Shown here: piece after piece, positions 28,377 through 38,531 of the stretch
Numbering within the stretch: position 1 is the first letter of the stretch
How the letters are laid out: each line of letters starts with the position of its first letter
Assembly (NCBI GenBank): GCA_030627265.1
Contig: DAOUSK010000008.1
Coordinates: 1 to 40,838 of the forward strand
Length of the DNA stretch: 40,838 nt
DNA from: Methylococcaceae bacterium
Lineage (GTDB): Bacteria > Pseudomonadota > Gammaproteobacteria > Methylococcales > Methylomonadaceae
Direction of reading: 5' to 3'
Made by a program: the position numbers and the translations under genes
The notes under the pieces: model-generated
Seen by the model: only the letters and a program-made list of their open reading frames with translations
The model's database searches: none
What the model was told of the DNA's origin: nothing

Positions 28377-28664
28377 TTAATCTAATACCTTAGGGACAAG
28401 GTAAAGTCCTTCTTCGACTTGAGGTGCGATGGCCTGAAAATTGTCGCGCTGATTGCCTTCTGTGATTTGGTCAGGGCGTAAGCGTTGAGTCGTATCAAAA
28501 GGGTGCGCCATGGGTGCAACATTATCAGTATTAACTGAACTCATTTCTGCGACTAAATTCAGCATGTTTGATAAGTTGGCAGTATAAGACTCGGTATCTT
28601 GCGCGTTAATACCTAATCGCGCTAGATAGGCGATTTTATTAACATCATCAGTTGTTAACGACAT
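28377..28664 (-). CDS. gatC: Aspartyl/glutamyl-tRNA amidotransferase subunit C
   Basis: A small subunit stabilising GatA-GatB. The N-terminus [17 protein letters not shown] and the [14 protein letters not shown] segment are characteristic. The ATG at 28664 with GGAG six bases upstream is preferred over the GTG two codons earlier, giving 95 residues. It is the first gene of the operon and diverges from mreB across about 170 bases. Confidence 0.93.
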   Translation of the reverse strand: MSLTTDDVNKIAYLARLGINAQDTESYTANLSNMLNLVAEMSSVNTDNVAPMAHPFDTTQRLRPDQITEGNQRDNFQAIAPQVEEGLYLVPKVLD

Positions 28665-28832
28665 TTGCACTCCGTATGATCAATGGGTTTTGTGTAATTA
28701 AATGCTTTTTTGTGAGTTGTTTTATTACTTATAATAAAGCGATTATTGGCGGCTATGATACGTTATATCTTGCCCAAATACCTTAATGATTGATAAAGTA
28801 GCGATAATTTTGTAGGTTTTCAAGGCTAGTAG

Positions 28833-29879
<1,047 letters not shown>

Positions 29880-30043
29880 ATTAAAATGATCGATTAAGTA
29901 GCGAGAGTTTAATAATAGCGATAAGTCAGACTTGAATATTATTGAATTCTTGTTCCTATGCCCTATATTTAATAACCAAGTATAATAGAGCACTTCACTT
30001 TGCATTTAGACAGAAATAACCACTGGATTTTAGGAGCCTAGCC

Positions 30044-30913
30044 ATAAACTTTTTATTTGCCACTGGTTCTTCGATCAATGCCCGTTTTTTTATTGTCTTG
30101 CTTTTATCTTTAGGGCTGATTTTTGCAGATCAATATAGCGATAAGTTAAGCCCTGTGCGCGCATTCCTTTCTGTGCTTGTTTACCCAGTAGAATATGTTG
30201 CTGATGTACCGAGTCAATTACTTAATAGCCTTGCAGATGATTTAGATAGTTATCAGCAGTTATTCAATAAAAATAAAAAATTAAAAAATAAAGAGCTTAT
30301 TAATAATGTGAAGTTATTAAAATTTTCTGCTTTAGAAGCAGAAAATATTCGTTTACGTTCTTTATTAGATAGCTCCTTTAAATTGGGTGAGCAATTTTTA
30401 ATTACAGAGTTGATGTCCGTCAGCCTTGCACCTTATGAGCATGTTGTAACGGTTAATAAAGGCAGCCGATTTGGTGTGCATGATGGCCAAGCTGTATTGG
30501 ATGCTAAAGGAATAGTAGGGCAAGTCAAACAAGCATTACCCTTAAATTCACAAATCATTCTCATTACCGATCCTAACCATGCCATACCTGTACAGTTGAA
30601 TCGTAACGGTTTACAAACCATTGCATTAGGCACAGGACAGTTAAATCAATTAAACCTACCTTTTTTACCAAATAATACGGATATAAAAAAAGGTGATTTA
30701 TTAATTACTTCAGGCTTAGGTGGAGTTTTTCCTCAAGGCTATCCTGTTGCCGTAGTGGAATCAGTTGTTGAACAGCCCAGTAAACCATTTGCCATTATAA
30801 AAGCTAAACCAACGGCGGTTTTGAATGCCAGTCGAGAATTTCTTATTGTGTGGAATAGCGAGCAAGTTGTTCCTTTGCAGCCTTTAGAGAGTAAGAAAGA
30901 TGCCCCAAAATAA
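30044..30913 (+). CDS. mreC: Rod-shape-determining protein MreC, apparent AUA start
   Basis: The periplasmic scaffold between MreB, PBP2 and RodA. The product has an N-terminal membrane helix (FFIVLLLSLGLIFA), a coiled coil (about 65-105) and the beta-rich C-terminal domain (VTVNKGSRFGVHDGQAV, then LITSGLGGVFPQGYPVAVV). The ORF track begins at the TTG at 30098, but that start cuts off the conserved opening and half of the membrane helix. The upstream frame is open back to a TAA at 30017 and reads NFLFATGSSINARFF, the normal MreC N-terminus. The frame contains no ATG, GTG or TTG between the stop and 30098. An ATA at 30044 with TAGGAG seven bases upstream is the best-placed start. A sequencing error (ATG read as ATA) is the main alternative. 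It overlaps mreD. Confidence 0.9.
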   Translation: MNFLFATGSSINARFFIVLLLSLGLIFADQYSDKLSPVRAFLSVLVYPVEYVADVPSQLLNSLADDLDSYQQLFNKNKKLKNKELINNVKLLKFSALEAENIRLRSLLDSSFKLGEQFLITELMSVSLAPYEHVVTVNKGSRFGVHDGQAVLDAKGIVGQVKQALPLNSQIILITDPNHAIPVQLNRNGLQTIALGTGQLNQLNLPFLPNNTDIKKGDLLITSGLGGVFPQGYPVAVVESVVEQPSKPFAIIKAKPTAVLNASREFLIVWNSEQVVPLQPLESKKDAPK

Positions 30914-31373
30914 TTTGCCATTAAGTTTGTATTATTGGGTTTCGGTATTTGTTGCCATGCTCTTAAGTGTTGTTTATGTGCCTGAGCTGATAAAAATTAT
31001 GATGCCTGATTGGGTGTTAATTGTTTTAATTTATTGGACTTGCATCGCGCATTTTCAGGTAAGTGTCGGGTGGGCATGGATTGTTGGTTTATTAATGGAT
31101 GCACTAACAGGGCAGTTATTAGGCCAGTATGCGCTTGCTTATGCGGCTAGTATTTATTTAACAGAAAAACAATATAAACGTATAAAAGCAGTTCCTATCG
31201 CACAACAAAGTTTGTTTATTGCGGGTATTCTATTGTTAGCAAAGGTTTTATTTTTTTTGGTAGAACGTATCGAATACCAAAACCTGCCTAGTTATTTTTG
31301 GGTTCCTATTTTGACAGGCGCTTTAGTTTGGCCTGTCATTATTATTTTATTTAGTAAAATAAAGTTGTCATAA
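30900..31373 (+). CDS. mreD: Rod-shape-determining protein MreD
   Basis: A 157-residue integral-membrane protein of the elongasome with about five membrane helices and the family-typical PELIKIMMPDWVLIVLIYW and GLLMDALTGQLLGQYALAY. The start lies inside the mreC end (14-base overlap), and mrdA starts nine bases after its stop. MreD sequences are poorly conserved, so the assignment rests on topology, these motifs and position. Confidence 0.92.
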   Translation: MPQNNLPLSLYYWVSVFVAMLLSVVYVPELIKIMMPDWVLIVLIYWTCIAHFQVSVGWAWIVGLLMDALTGQLLGQYALAYAASIYLTEKQYKRIKAVPIAQQSLFIAGILLLAKVLFFLVERIEYQNLPSYFWVPILTGALVWPVIIILFSKIKLS

Positions 31374-31382
31374 AGCACTATC

Positions 31383-33221
31383 ATGCGCCGTCACCAAGTT
31401 ATTAAAGATGTTTTTCTGGAAAATAGAATTTTCTTGAGCCGAACCGTTGTTATGTTTGTGCTTATGCTATTTTTAATTGTTGGGCTTATTACTCGGCTCG
31501 TGTATTTACAAGTTTCAGGGCATGATAAATACCATAGCATGGCAACAAATAATCGTATTAAGGTGTCCTCTATTCCACCAACTCGGGGCATTATTTATGA
31601 TAAAAAAGGCCGAGTTCTGGCAGAAAACTTACCCTCGTATAGTTTGGAAGTTATTCCTGAGCAAGTGAAGGATATGCCAAATACTTTGCTTAGGTTGCAA
31701 CAAATATTAAATATTTCTGAAGAAAAAATCACTTATTTTCAGAAACATAGCAATCGGTATAAGCGTTTTGATAGTATTCCACTACTGTTAAAAATGAGTG
31801 CAGAGGAGGTCGCTAAATTTGCAGTAGTACGGCATACTTTCCCTGGGGTAGATATTCATGCACGACTCATTAGGCATTACCCCTACAAAGAATTAACTGC
31901 CCATGCTGTGGGCTATCTGGGTAGAATTAATAGTAGAGAATTAAAACGCGTTTCAGCAACAGAATATAGGGGGATACACTTTATCGGTAAAACCGGATTA
32001 GAATCTGCGTATGAAGATACTTTGCGTGGTTATACTGGGTATGCAGAGATAGAAACGAATGCGCAAGGGAAGCCAATTAAAACATTGGCTAATATTATGC
32101 CGACTCCTGGCGCAGATCTTTATTTATCTTTGGATATAGATTTGCAAAAAATTGCTTATGATGCGCTTGCTGAATATAACGGCGCAGTTGTTGCGCTAGA
32201 CTTAGAGTCTGGTGGTATTATTGTCCAAGTTAGTAAAGCAAGTTTTGATCCCAATTTATTTGTCTCAGGTATTAGTCATGCGGATTATAAGCGTATTAAC
32301 CATTCCAGAGATATGCCTTTATTTGACCGTGTTTTACGAGGTCTGTACCCACCGGGGTCAACTTTAAAACCTTTTGTTGGTTTAGCTGGACTTGAGCATA
32401 AAGTGGTACAGAAGCAGCAAAAACTGTTTTGTCCAGGGTATTACCAATTACCTCATAAAGCTCATAAGTATAGAGACTGGAAAAAACGTGGGCATGGAAT
32501 GGTTAATTTAGAAAAAGCAATTGTAGAGTCATGTGATGTTTATTTTTATGATATGGCACTTACTTTAGGAATAGATAAGTTATCTAGCTTTTTAAATGAC
32601 TTTGGATTTGGTAAAAGGTCAGGAGTAGACCTTAATGGTGAAAGCGCAGGGTTATTACCATCAAGAGAATGGAAGCGAATCCATAAAAATACTATTTGGT
32701 ATCCTGGGGAAACATTAATTACCGGCATTGGGCAAGGGTTTACACAGGTAACACCGTTGCAACTTGCTTATGCAACAGGCATATTGGCAAATAATGGCAA
32801 ATCAATCGCACCTTTTTTAGTTGAGCGTAAAGTTTATGTGGATAGGGTTGATAAAGTTAAGCACCCACAAGTTAAAAAAGTAAACTTAAAGGCTGATAAT
32901 TTGGCCGTTATTAGAAAGGGAATGGTGAATGTTGTTCATTCAGCACGAGGAACGGCTCGCTTAATTGCAGGGAAACGAACGTATCAAATTGCGGGAAAAA
33001 CAGGAACAGCACAAGTTTATAGTATTAAGCAAGATGAAGAATATGATGAAGAGGAAATTGCTTTTAATATGCGAGATCATGCTCTATTTATTGCTTATGC
33101 CCCTGCTGATAATCCTAAAATTGTCGTTGCTGTGATTGCCGAGCATGGTAGTCATGGTAGTTCTACCGCGGCTCCTATTGCTTCGGCAGTGATTACAGAA
33201 TATTTGAAAGAAGGTGAATAA
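31383..33221 (+). CDS. mrdA: Penicillin-binding protein 2
   Basis: The monofunctional class B transpeptidase of the elongasome. The 612 residues have an N-terminal membrane anchor (about 20-40), the PBP dimerisation domain (PTRGIIYDKKGRVLAEN) and the transpeptidase domain with Ser326-x-x-Lys329 (PPGSTLKP), the second motif Ser383-Cys-Asp (ESCDVYFYD) and Lys539-Thr-Gly (AGKTGTAQV). The SCD in place of SxN is usual for PBP2. rodA starts immediately after the stop, the standard SEDS-PBP pair. Confidence 0.95.
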   Translation: MRRHQVIKDVFLENRIFLSRTVVMFVLMLFLIVGLITRLVYLQVSGHDKYHSMATNNRIKVSSIPPTRGIIYDKKGRVLAENLPSYSLEVIPEQVKDMPNTLLRLQQILNISEEKITYFQKHSNRYKRFDSIPLLLKMSAEEVAKFAVVRHTFPGVDIHARLIRHYPYKELTAHAVGYLGRINSRELKRVSATEYRGIHFIGKTGLESAYEDTLRGYTGYAEIETNAQGKPIKTLANIMPTPGADLYLSLDIDLQKIAYDALAEYNGAVVALDLESGGIIVQVSKASFDPNLFVSGISHADYKRINHSRDMPLFDRVLRGLYPPGSTLKPFVGLAGLEHKVVQKQQKLFCPGYYQLPHKAHKYRDWKKRGHGMVNLEKAIVESCDVYFYDMALTLGIDKLSSFLNDFGFGKRSGVDLNGESAGLLPSREWKRIHKNTIWYPGETLITGIGQGFTQVTPLQLAYATGILANNGKSIAPFLVERKVYVDRVDKVKHPQVKKVNLKADNLAVIRKGMVNVVHSARGTARLIAGKRTYQIAGKTGTAQVYSIKQDEEYDEEEIAFNMRDHALFIAYAPADNPKIVVAVIAEHGSHGSSTAAPIASAVITEYLKEGE

Positions 33222-33224
33222 GTG

Positions 33225-34355
33225 ATGCACGTTGAGTTAAGGGCCGAGCAATTTCATAAACACTCATTAATGGGAGATTTGTTAAGAAAGTTACATATTG
33301 ATATTCCCTTGTTGTGTGCATTACTGATTTTATTGGTACTTAGTTTTATGATGCTTTATAGCGTAGGTGGTCAAGACTGGGGGCTTTTGATGCGTCAGGC
33401 ATCGCGCATGGGGGTTTCATGTGTGTTAATGATCTTTTTAGCACAGTTAGAGCCGCGACAATTTCAGCGATATTCCATTCCTTTTTATATATTGGGTATC
33501 ATTTTATTGATTGCAGTATTAGCTGCTGGCGAGGTCGGTAAAGGTGCGCAGCGCTGGTTGAATATTGGTTTTCGTTTTCAACCCTCAGAAATGTTGAAAA
33601 TTTCTACGCCGATGATGGTTGCATGGTATTTAGCGGGACATGAAATTCCACCAAAATGGAAACATATCGTCATCGTATTAGTCTTGATTATGGTACCTAC
33701 GCTATTAATCGTACGCCAGCCTGACCTTGGGACTTCTTTATTGGTCGCTAGTTCTGGTTTGTCTGTTTTATATTTTGCAGGTTTGTCGTGGCGCTACCTT
33801 GTTTCTGCAGTGATAGGAATAAGTGCTTTTACGCCTATTTATTGGCATTATTTTATGCGTAGCTATCAAAAGGATCGAGTGACTACCTTTCTAAACCCAG
33901 AGTCTGATCCCATGGGAAAAGGGTATCATATTATTCAATCTAAAATTGCGATTGGTTCAGGGGGGGTATCAGGCAAAGGCTGGCAAGAAAACACACAATC
34001 CCAATTAGATTTTTTACCTGAAAGTTCGACTGATTTTATTTTTGCGGTCTTTGCTGAAGAGTTTGGTTTGCTGGGCTGCTTGGCTTTGTTGTTGGTGTAT
34101 TTATTTATTATCGCCAGAGGTTTATATATTGCAGTACAAGCGCAGGATACCTATAGCAGATTACTGGCTGGTAGCTTGATCTGCACGTTCTTTATTTATG
34201 TTTTTGTTAATATAAGTATGGTGGTTGGGATTTTGCCTGTTGTGGGTATTCCACTGCCATTAATCAGTTATGGCGGGACATCAATGGTCACTTTACTTGC
34301 TGGTTTTGGTATTTTGATGTCAATTCATACCCATAAAAAAGTATTGCCATCTTAA
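33225..34355 (+). CDS. rodA: SEDS peptidoglycan glycosyltransferase RodA
   Basis: The glycan polymerase of the elongasome, paired with PBP2. About ten membrane helices are visible in 376 residues. Signature segments include GKGAQRWLNIGFRFQPSEMLK, IVRQPDLGTSLLV, FLPESSTDFIFAVFAEEFG and LPLISYGGTSMV. GTG (33222) and ATG (33225) are adjacent in frame; ATG is chosen. It is the last gene of the shape cluster and converges on the tungstate-type permease gene. Confidence 0.95.
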   Translation: MHVELRAEQFHKHSLMGDLLRKLHIDIPLLCALLILLVLSFMMLYSVGGQDWGLLMRQASRMGVSCVLMIFLAQLEPRQFQRYSIPFYILGIILLIAVLAAGEVGKGAQRWLNIGFRFQPSEMLKISTPMMVAWYLAGHEIPPKWKHIVIVLVLIMVPTLLIVRQPDLGTSLLVASSGLSVLYFAGLSWRYLVSAVIGISAFTPIYWHYFMRSYQKDRVTTFLNPESDPMGKGYHIIQSKIAIGSGGVSGKGWQENTQSQLDFLPESSTDFIFAVFAEEFGLLGCLALLLVYLFIIARGLYIAVQAQDTYSRLLAGSLICTFFIYVFVNISMVVGILPVVGIPLPLISYGGTSMVTLLAGFGILMSIHTHKKVLPS

Positions 34356-34409
34356 AATAGTTCTGCACCCCATTGTGCTGAAGTTATTGCGTGCATGTTT
34401 CTTAGTATT

Positions 34410-35105
34410 TTATGTCGAGCTATCTGGGCTAATTTTTTGCAATAAGAAATTCACCACAAAAGCAATGCAAAGTAAGGCGATTCCTAACGCTAAGCCCATT
34501 TCAAAAGCCCCCTTACTGGTTTCTAAAGCAATGGCAGTTGTTAAAGTTCGGGTGGAACCATGAATATTGCCCCCTAGCATCATAGCTGCACCTACTTCGC
34601 CAATGGCACGCCCGAATGCGGTAATAATAATGGCTAAAAAAATAAATTTTAGCTCTCTCAATAAAGGTAGGAGCATTTGTGACTGACTCGCTCCTATTGT
34701 TTTAAGGGTTGTTAATAAACGCGGATCGGTCGTTTGAATGGCTGTCAGAGTCATGTTGATAATAATCGGTAGAATTAAGCAGATCTCTCCTAAAATAATA
34801 GCATTTTCAGTATAGAGAAGTGCATAGTCGCCGAATACCCCTTTCCGGCTGAGTAATCCATAAAGAATAAGGCCAATCATGACCGTCGGCATGGCCATTA
34901 AAGTATTAAGTAGTTGTTGTATCAGTTTCTTGGCAAAAAATTGATTGATGGCGATTATCATGCCTAAGGGGATTGCAATCAATGATGCAAAAAACGTGGC
35001 AATCAACGATATTTTCAGGGATGTCCAAATAATAAAATAGATATTTGGGTCAAATTGAAAAAGTAAATTAATCGCCGCAATAAGAGATTGAGAAAAGTAA
35101 TCCAT
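34410..35105 (-). CDS. tupB: Tungstate-type ABC transporter permease (TupB-like)
   Basis: A 231-residue inner-membrane permease of the molybdate/tungstate/sulfate group. About five or six helices are seen, plus the cytoplasmic coupling loop (TLKTIGASQSQMLLPLLRE), and AFGRAIGEVGAAMMLGGNI, which is characteristic of TupB. The start codon shares a base with the moaC stop, so it is expressed with a molybdopterin gene, in keeping with Mo/W supply for molybdoenzymes. The binding protein (TupA) and ATPase (TupC), which normally flank it, are not in the window. The neighbour on that side is convergent rodA. Confidence 0.82.
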   Translation of the reverse strand: MDYFSQSLIAAINLLFQFDPNIYFIIWTSLKISLIATFFASLIAIPLGMIIAINQFFAKKLIQQLLNTLMAMPTVMIGLILYGLLSRKGVFGDYALLYTENAIILGEICLILPIIINMTLTAIQTTDPRLLTTLKTIGASQSQMLLPLLRELKFIFLAIIITAFGRAIGEVGAAMMLGGNIHGSTRTLTTAIALETSKGAFEMGLALGIALLCIAFVVNFLLQKISPDSST

Positions 35106-35584
35106 TAATTAGGGTTCTTCCAATGCCCAGATTTTCCACCGGATTTTTCTAATACTTGCACGTTTTGGATGCGCATTCCTCGGTCAACCGCTTTACACAT
35201 ATCGTAAATCGTTAATAAGGTGATTTGAGTGGCTGTTAAAGCTTCCATTTCAACCCCTGTTTGCCCTGTTGTTTTAACGGTTGTTTCGCAGCTTACTCTA
35301 TTATTTTCTGCATCAGTCACGAGGTTTATTTCAACGTGGCTGATAGGTAGGGGGTGGCAGAGAGGAATTAAATCAGCAGTACGTTTACTGGCCATAATGC
35401 CAGCAATACGAGCGATGGAAAGTACATCGCCTTTTTTGTGTTCGCCGCTTTCAATTAATGCTAAGGTACTCGCTTTCATTTCGATATAACCAGCAGTAAT
35501 GGCTGTGCGTTGAGTGCTAGGTTTGTCTCCCACATCGACCATGTGAGCTTCACCTGCAGTATTGAAATGAGTTAATTTTGTCAT
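35105..35584 (-). CDS. moaC: Cyclic pyranopterin monophosphate synthase
   Basis: Forms cPMP from the MoaA product in molybdenum cofactor synthesis. The 159 residues include [17 protein letters not shown] (substrate pocket), [28 protein letters not shown] and the C-terminal KSGGKSGHW, all family signatures. It diverges from moaD-moaE over 65 bases and is coupled to tupB downstream. moaA is not in the window. Confidence 0.95.
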   Translation of the reverse strand: MTKLTHFNTAGEAHMVDVGDKPSTQRTAITAGYIEMKASTLALIESGEHKKGDVLSIARIAGIMASKRTADLIPLCHPLPISHVEINLVTDAENNRVSCETTVKTTGQTGVEMEALTATQITLLTIYDMCKAVDRGMRIQNVQVLEKSGGKSGHWKNPN

Positions 35585-35649
35585 GGTATGGCCAGTTTTA
35601 TAAAAGAGAATTGACCATTATCCGTTTTTTAGCCTGTGAGTGAAACATT

Positions 35650-35883
35650 GTGTCGATAAAAGTACGTTATTTTGCGAGTTTAAAAGAATTAATTGGTCAG
35701 GCTGGAGATGATTGTGAATTTGTCTCAGGGATGACTGTGTTAGATGTTTGGCAGGCGTTATTGCCAGAAAAAGCAATGCCGACTAATGTTTTAGCAGCCA
35801 TCAATATGGAGTACGTTAGTTTAGACAGCATTTTAAAGGATGAAGATGAGTTAGCTTTTTTTCCACCCGTGACAGGAGGGTAA
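35650..35883 (+). CDS. moaD: Molybdopterin synthase sulfur carrier subunit
   Basis: A ubiquitin-like 77-residue protein that delivers thiocarboxylate sulfur to MoaE. It ends in FFPPVTGG, the essential Gly-Gly terminus. Translation starts at a GTG with only a weak upstream ribosome site. Its last codons (ACAGGAGGGTAA) also form the ribosome site for moaE, which starts three bases after the stop. Confidence 0.93.
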   Translation: MSIKVRYFASLKELIGQAGDDCEFVSGMTVLDVWQALLPEKAMPTNVLAAINMEYVSLDSILKDEDELAFFPPVTGG

Positions 35884-35886
35884 AAA

Positions 35887-36342
35887 ATGATAAAAATTTG
35901 CACGTCAGAACTTGAGCCTTATAAAGAAATAGAAGCCTATCAAATACAACAAAAAAAGGTATTATTAGGCAAGCAAGGCGCTGCTAATATTTTTATTGGC
36001 ACAATGCGAGATTTTAATGAGGGAGAAGAGGTCAAAGGCATGACTTTGGAACATTACCCAGGGATGACAGAGAAACAGTTGGAGCATGTTGTAGCGGAAA
36101 CTGAAGCGCAATGGTCATTGCTAGATACATTAGTGATACACCGTGTGGGCGATGTTTTTCCAGATGATGTCTTAGTTTTGGTTGTCGTTTGGTCAGTCCA
36201 TAGAGGGACTGCTTTTGATGCCTGCCGGTTTATTATGGAAGCGTTGAAATCAAAAGTACCTTTTTGGAAAAAAGAGATTTTAAGTGATGGCTCGCGCCGT
36301 TGGGTCGATAAAAACACCGATGGCTATGTTGAGCTAAGTTAA
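35887..36342 (+). CDS. moaE: Molybdopterin synthase catalytic subunit
   Basis: Inserts sulfur into cPMP to make molybdopterin, as a MoaD2-MoaE2 complex. The 151 residues show GAANIFIGTMRDFNEG, the LEHYPGMTEKQ motif, IHRVGDVFPDDVLVLVVVWS and the catalytic lysine region KSKVPFWKKE. The ribosome site is supplied by the 3' end of moaD. A strong hairpin follows the stop. Confidence 0.95.
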   Translation: MIKICTSELEPYKEIEAYQIQQKKVLLGKQGAANIFIGTMRDFNEGEEVKGMTLEHYPGMTEKQLEHVVAETEAQWSLLDTLVIHRVGDVFPDDVLVLVVVWSVHRGTAFDACRFIMEALKSKVPFWKKEILSDGSRRWVDKNTDGYVELS

Positions 36343-36343
36343 A

Positions 36344-36377
36344 ATTTGCGCGTTAAGCTTTTGTTTAACGCGCAAAT
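36344..36377. terminator. Bidirectional hairpin between convergent moaE and ppa
   Basis: Perfect 13-bp arms (atttgcgcgttaa and its complement) enclose an 8-base loop and begin two bases after the moaE stop. A TTTT run on the minus-strand side suits ppa. The plus-strand tail is only loosely T-rich. Confidence 0.7.
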
Positions 36378-36387
36378 CTCATTTTAT

Positions 36388-36915
36388 TTACTTCTGGTAA
36401 CGAGCAATGCTTTCAGTGATTTCTAATTCAGCTTCTTTAATACCAAACCAGCCTTCAACTTTAACCCATTTGCCTTTTTCTAAGTCTTTGTAATGCTCAA
36501 AAAAGTGTTTCATTTTAGCTAAGTCAATTTCTGGGAAATCTAAATAGCTTTCAATCTTATCGTAGTAAGTGGTTAATTTTTGCACAGGAACTGCAAGAAT
36601 TTTTGCATCTTCACCAGCTTCATCAGACATTTTCAATACGCCAACAGGGCGGCAACGAATAACGCTACCCGCTAAAATAGGTGCAGGTGTCATCACAAGA
36701 ACATCGACCGGATCACCATCATCAGATAAAGTATGAGGAATATAACCATAGTTAGCTGGGTACTGCATAGCGGTGCCCATGAAACGGTCAACTGTTAAAG
36801 CGCCGGTATCTTTATCAACTTCATATTTTACTGGATCACTGTAAGCAGGGATTTCAATGATCACGTTAATATCGCTAGGAACGTCTTTTCCTGGTGTAAC
36901 ATTTTCAAATGACAT
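36388..36915 (-). CDS. ppa: Inorganic pyrophosphatase
   Basis: A soluble family I pyrophosphatase hydrolysing PPi from biosynthetic reactions. The true start is [11 protein letters not shown] at 36915, giving 175 residues as in other bacterial enzymes; the ORF-track start adds 44 residues from the divergent promoter region. Active-site motifs are [27 protein letters not shown] and DGDPVDVLV. It diverges from the DUF2797 gene. Confidence 0.94.
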   Translation of the reverse strand: MSFENVTPGKDVPSDINVIIEIPAYSDPVKYEVDKDTGALTVDRFMGTAMQYPANYGYIPHTLSDDGDPVDVLVMTPAPILAGSVIRCRPVGVLKMSDEAGEDAKILAVPVQKLTTYYDKIESYLDFPEIDLAKMKHFFEHYKDLEKGKWVKVEGWFGIKEAELEITESIARYQK

Positions 36916-37027
36916 AATTTTCTCGTAATTAAAATTAAAAAATACTCGCTCATTATACGCAATTTGTACTGGTGTGAAGCGTATAATATGCTCATTGAAA
37001 AATTCACTAAAAAGGTTAATTAAGACG

Positions 37028-37843
37028 ATGCAAGGAATATTGCGCAAAATGGAAACGGAGCTTTTAGATCCGGTTAAGTATGTATTGCCATTAGGTGATC
37101 AGAAAGTTGAACTGAATCAATTTATTGGCAAACCGATTAAGCTCACATTTACAGGAAATATTTCATGTATTCATTGTCAGCGCAAGATAAAGAAGAGCTT
37201 TAGCCAAGGGTATTGTTACCCCTGTTTTAGCTCATTAGCACAATGTGATCTTTGTATTATGAAACCTGAAACTTGCCATTATGAAGCCGGTACATGTCGT
37301 GAGCCAGAATGGGGGGAGCAGTTCTGTTTTCAGCCTCATTATGTTTATTTGGCTAATTCATCGGGTGTTAAAGTGGGTATTACAAGACATACTCAAGTGC
37401 CGACTCGTTGGATAGATCAAGGTGCAGTACAAGCACTGCCTATTTTAAAGGTCAAATCACGCTATATTTCTGGTTTAGCAGAGGTTGCTATTGCTGAGTA
37501 TGTGAGTGATAAAACGAGCTGGCAGCGTATGTTGAAAAACCTGCAAGAACCAGTCGATTTGCCAGCAAAAAGGGATGAATTATTATCTTTATGCCATACT
37601 AAATTAGATGAGATTACGGAAAAATTTGGTGATGATGCGATTGTTTATTTAGATGACGCTGAGGTTGTTGATATCCATTACCCTGCAGAGTCTTATCCTG
37701 AAAAAGTGAAATCATTTAATTTTGATAAAGTAGCAGAAGTATCAGGGGTGTTACAGGGGATAAAAGGCCAGTATTTGTTATTAGATACTGGCGTTATTAA
37801 TATCCGCAAATTTACCGGTTATGACGTTGAGTTTATAGGCTAA
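37028..37843 (+). CDS. DUF2797 protein (zinc-ribbon and GIY-YIG-like core), function unknown
   Basis: A 271-residue protein. After a short N-terminal strand region there is a cysteine cluster ([30 protein letters not shown]) that should bind zinc. Next comes a segment resembling a GIY-YIG nuclease core ([15 protein letters not shown], then PTRWIDQGA), the DUF2797 hallmark. The C-terminal third (about 180-271) is unassigned. ATG 37028 is preferred to upstream ATG 36974, which lies in the ppa promoter region; ATG 37049 is possible. The stop shares its last base with the def start (TAATG), so the two are co-translated. A nucleic-acid role is suggested by the fold only. Confidence 0.8.
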   Translation: MQGILRKMETELLDPVKYVLPLGDQKVELNQFIGKPIKLTFTGNISCIHCQRKIKKSFSQGYCYPCFSSLAQCDLCIMKPETCHYEAGTCREPEWGEQFCFQPHYVYLANSSGVKVGITRHTQVPTRWIDQGAVQALPILKVKSRYISGLAEVAIAEYVSDKTSWQRMLKNLQEPVDLPAKRDELLSLCHTKLDEITEKFGDDAIVYLDDAEVVDIHYPAESYPEKVKSFNFDKVAEVSGVLQGIKGQYLLLDTGVINIRKFTGYDVEFIG

Positions 37844-38367
37844 TGACGATTCGAGAGATTGCGCAGTTAGGGAATGATATTTTGCGAATAGTGGCAAAAC
37901 CGGTTGATGATGTTAATTCACCTGTGATTCAGCAGGTCATTAATGATTTAATCTGCACGCTGGAAAGTACTAGTGGTGTGGGTATCGCTGCACCGCAAAT
38001 TTCTGAATCTTGGCAAATTATCGTGCTGGCATCAAAACCAACAAAGCGTTACCCCGATGCACCCAGTATGCCGAGTACTATCATGCTCAACCCTAGCTTT
38101 ATTGCCATAGGAGATGAAACAGAAAAAGATTGGGAAGGGTGTTTGAGTATTCCCGGTATTAGGGCAAAAGTGCCACGTTATAAGCGGATTAAGATTAGCT
38201 ATACAGATCAGAATGGTTTATTGGAAATTTATGAGTTAGAGGGCTTTATAGCGCGCGTATTTCAGCATGAAATTGACCATTTAAACGGCGTAGTTTATTT
38301 GGATCGTGTTGAGGATAATCAGGATATTTTTTCAGAGATGGAATATTTGAAGTTGATAGCTTCCTAA
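37843..38367 (+). CDS. def: Peptide deformylase
   Basis: Removes the formyl group from nascent proteins. All three motifs are intact: GVGIAAPQI, EGCLSIPG (Cys100 metal ligand) and QHEIDHLNG (His142 and His146 ligands, Glu143 catalytic). The 174 residues are of normal size. The context is unusual in that it follows a DUF2797 gene and not fmt, so it may be an additional deformylase of the genome. The segment TKRYPDAPSMPST between motifs 1 and 2 fits the family's variable loop. Confidence 0.93.
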   Translation: MTIREIAQLGNDILRIVAKPVDDVNSPVIQQVINDLICTLESTSGVGIAAPQISESWQIIVLASKPTKRYPDAPSMPSTIMLNPSFIAIGDETEKDWEGCLSIPGIRAKVPRYKRIKISYTDQNGLLEIYELEGFIARVFQHEIDHLNGVVYLDRVEDNQDIFSEMEYLKLIAS

Positions 38368-38399
38368 ATAAATACCTGAATGGATACTTTTATTTGTCT

Positions 38400-38454
38400 G
38401 TAGGGTACGCATTGCGTACCTTTCGGATCATAGGGTATGCAATGCATACCCTAC
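38400..38454. repeat. REPIN-like inverted pair, GTAGGGTACGC family
   Basis: Two REP hairpins face each other: GTAGGGTACGCATTGCGTACC and its slightly diverged complement ending in CATACCCTAC, with a 12-base spacer. The left half is identical over 27 bases to 1716-1742. It sits between convergent def and ispH and could block read-through. Confidence 0.87.
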
Positions 38455-38531
38455 ACAAATATGCCCCGTCTTAAAATGGTATCCGAAACCTTAATACAAC
38501 TTAGATTTAATTAGGGATTTTAAACGACTAT

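Noticed and set aside
36916-37047. 44-residue N-terminal extension of ppa
   Set aside because: The 175-residue form from [11 protein letters not shown] has the family length, and the extension covers the divergent promoter region.
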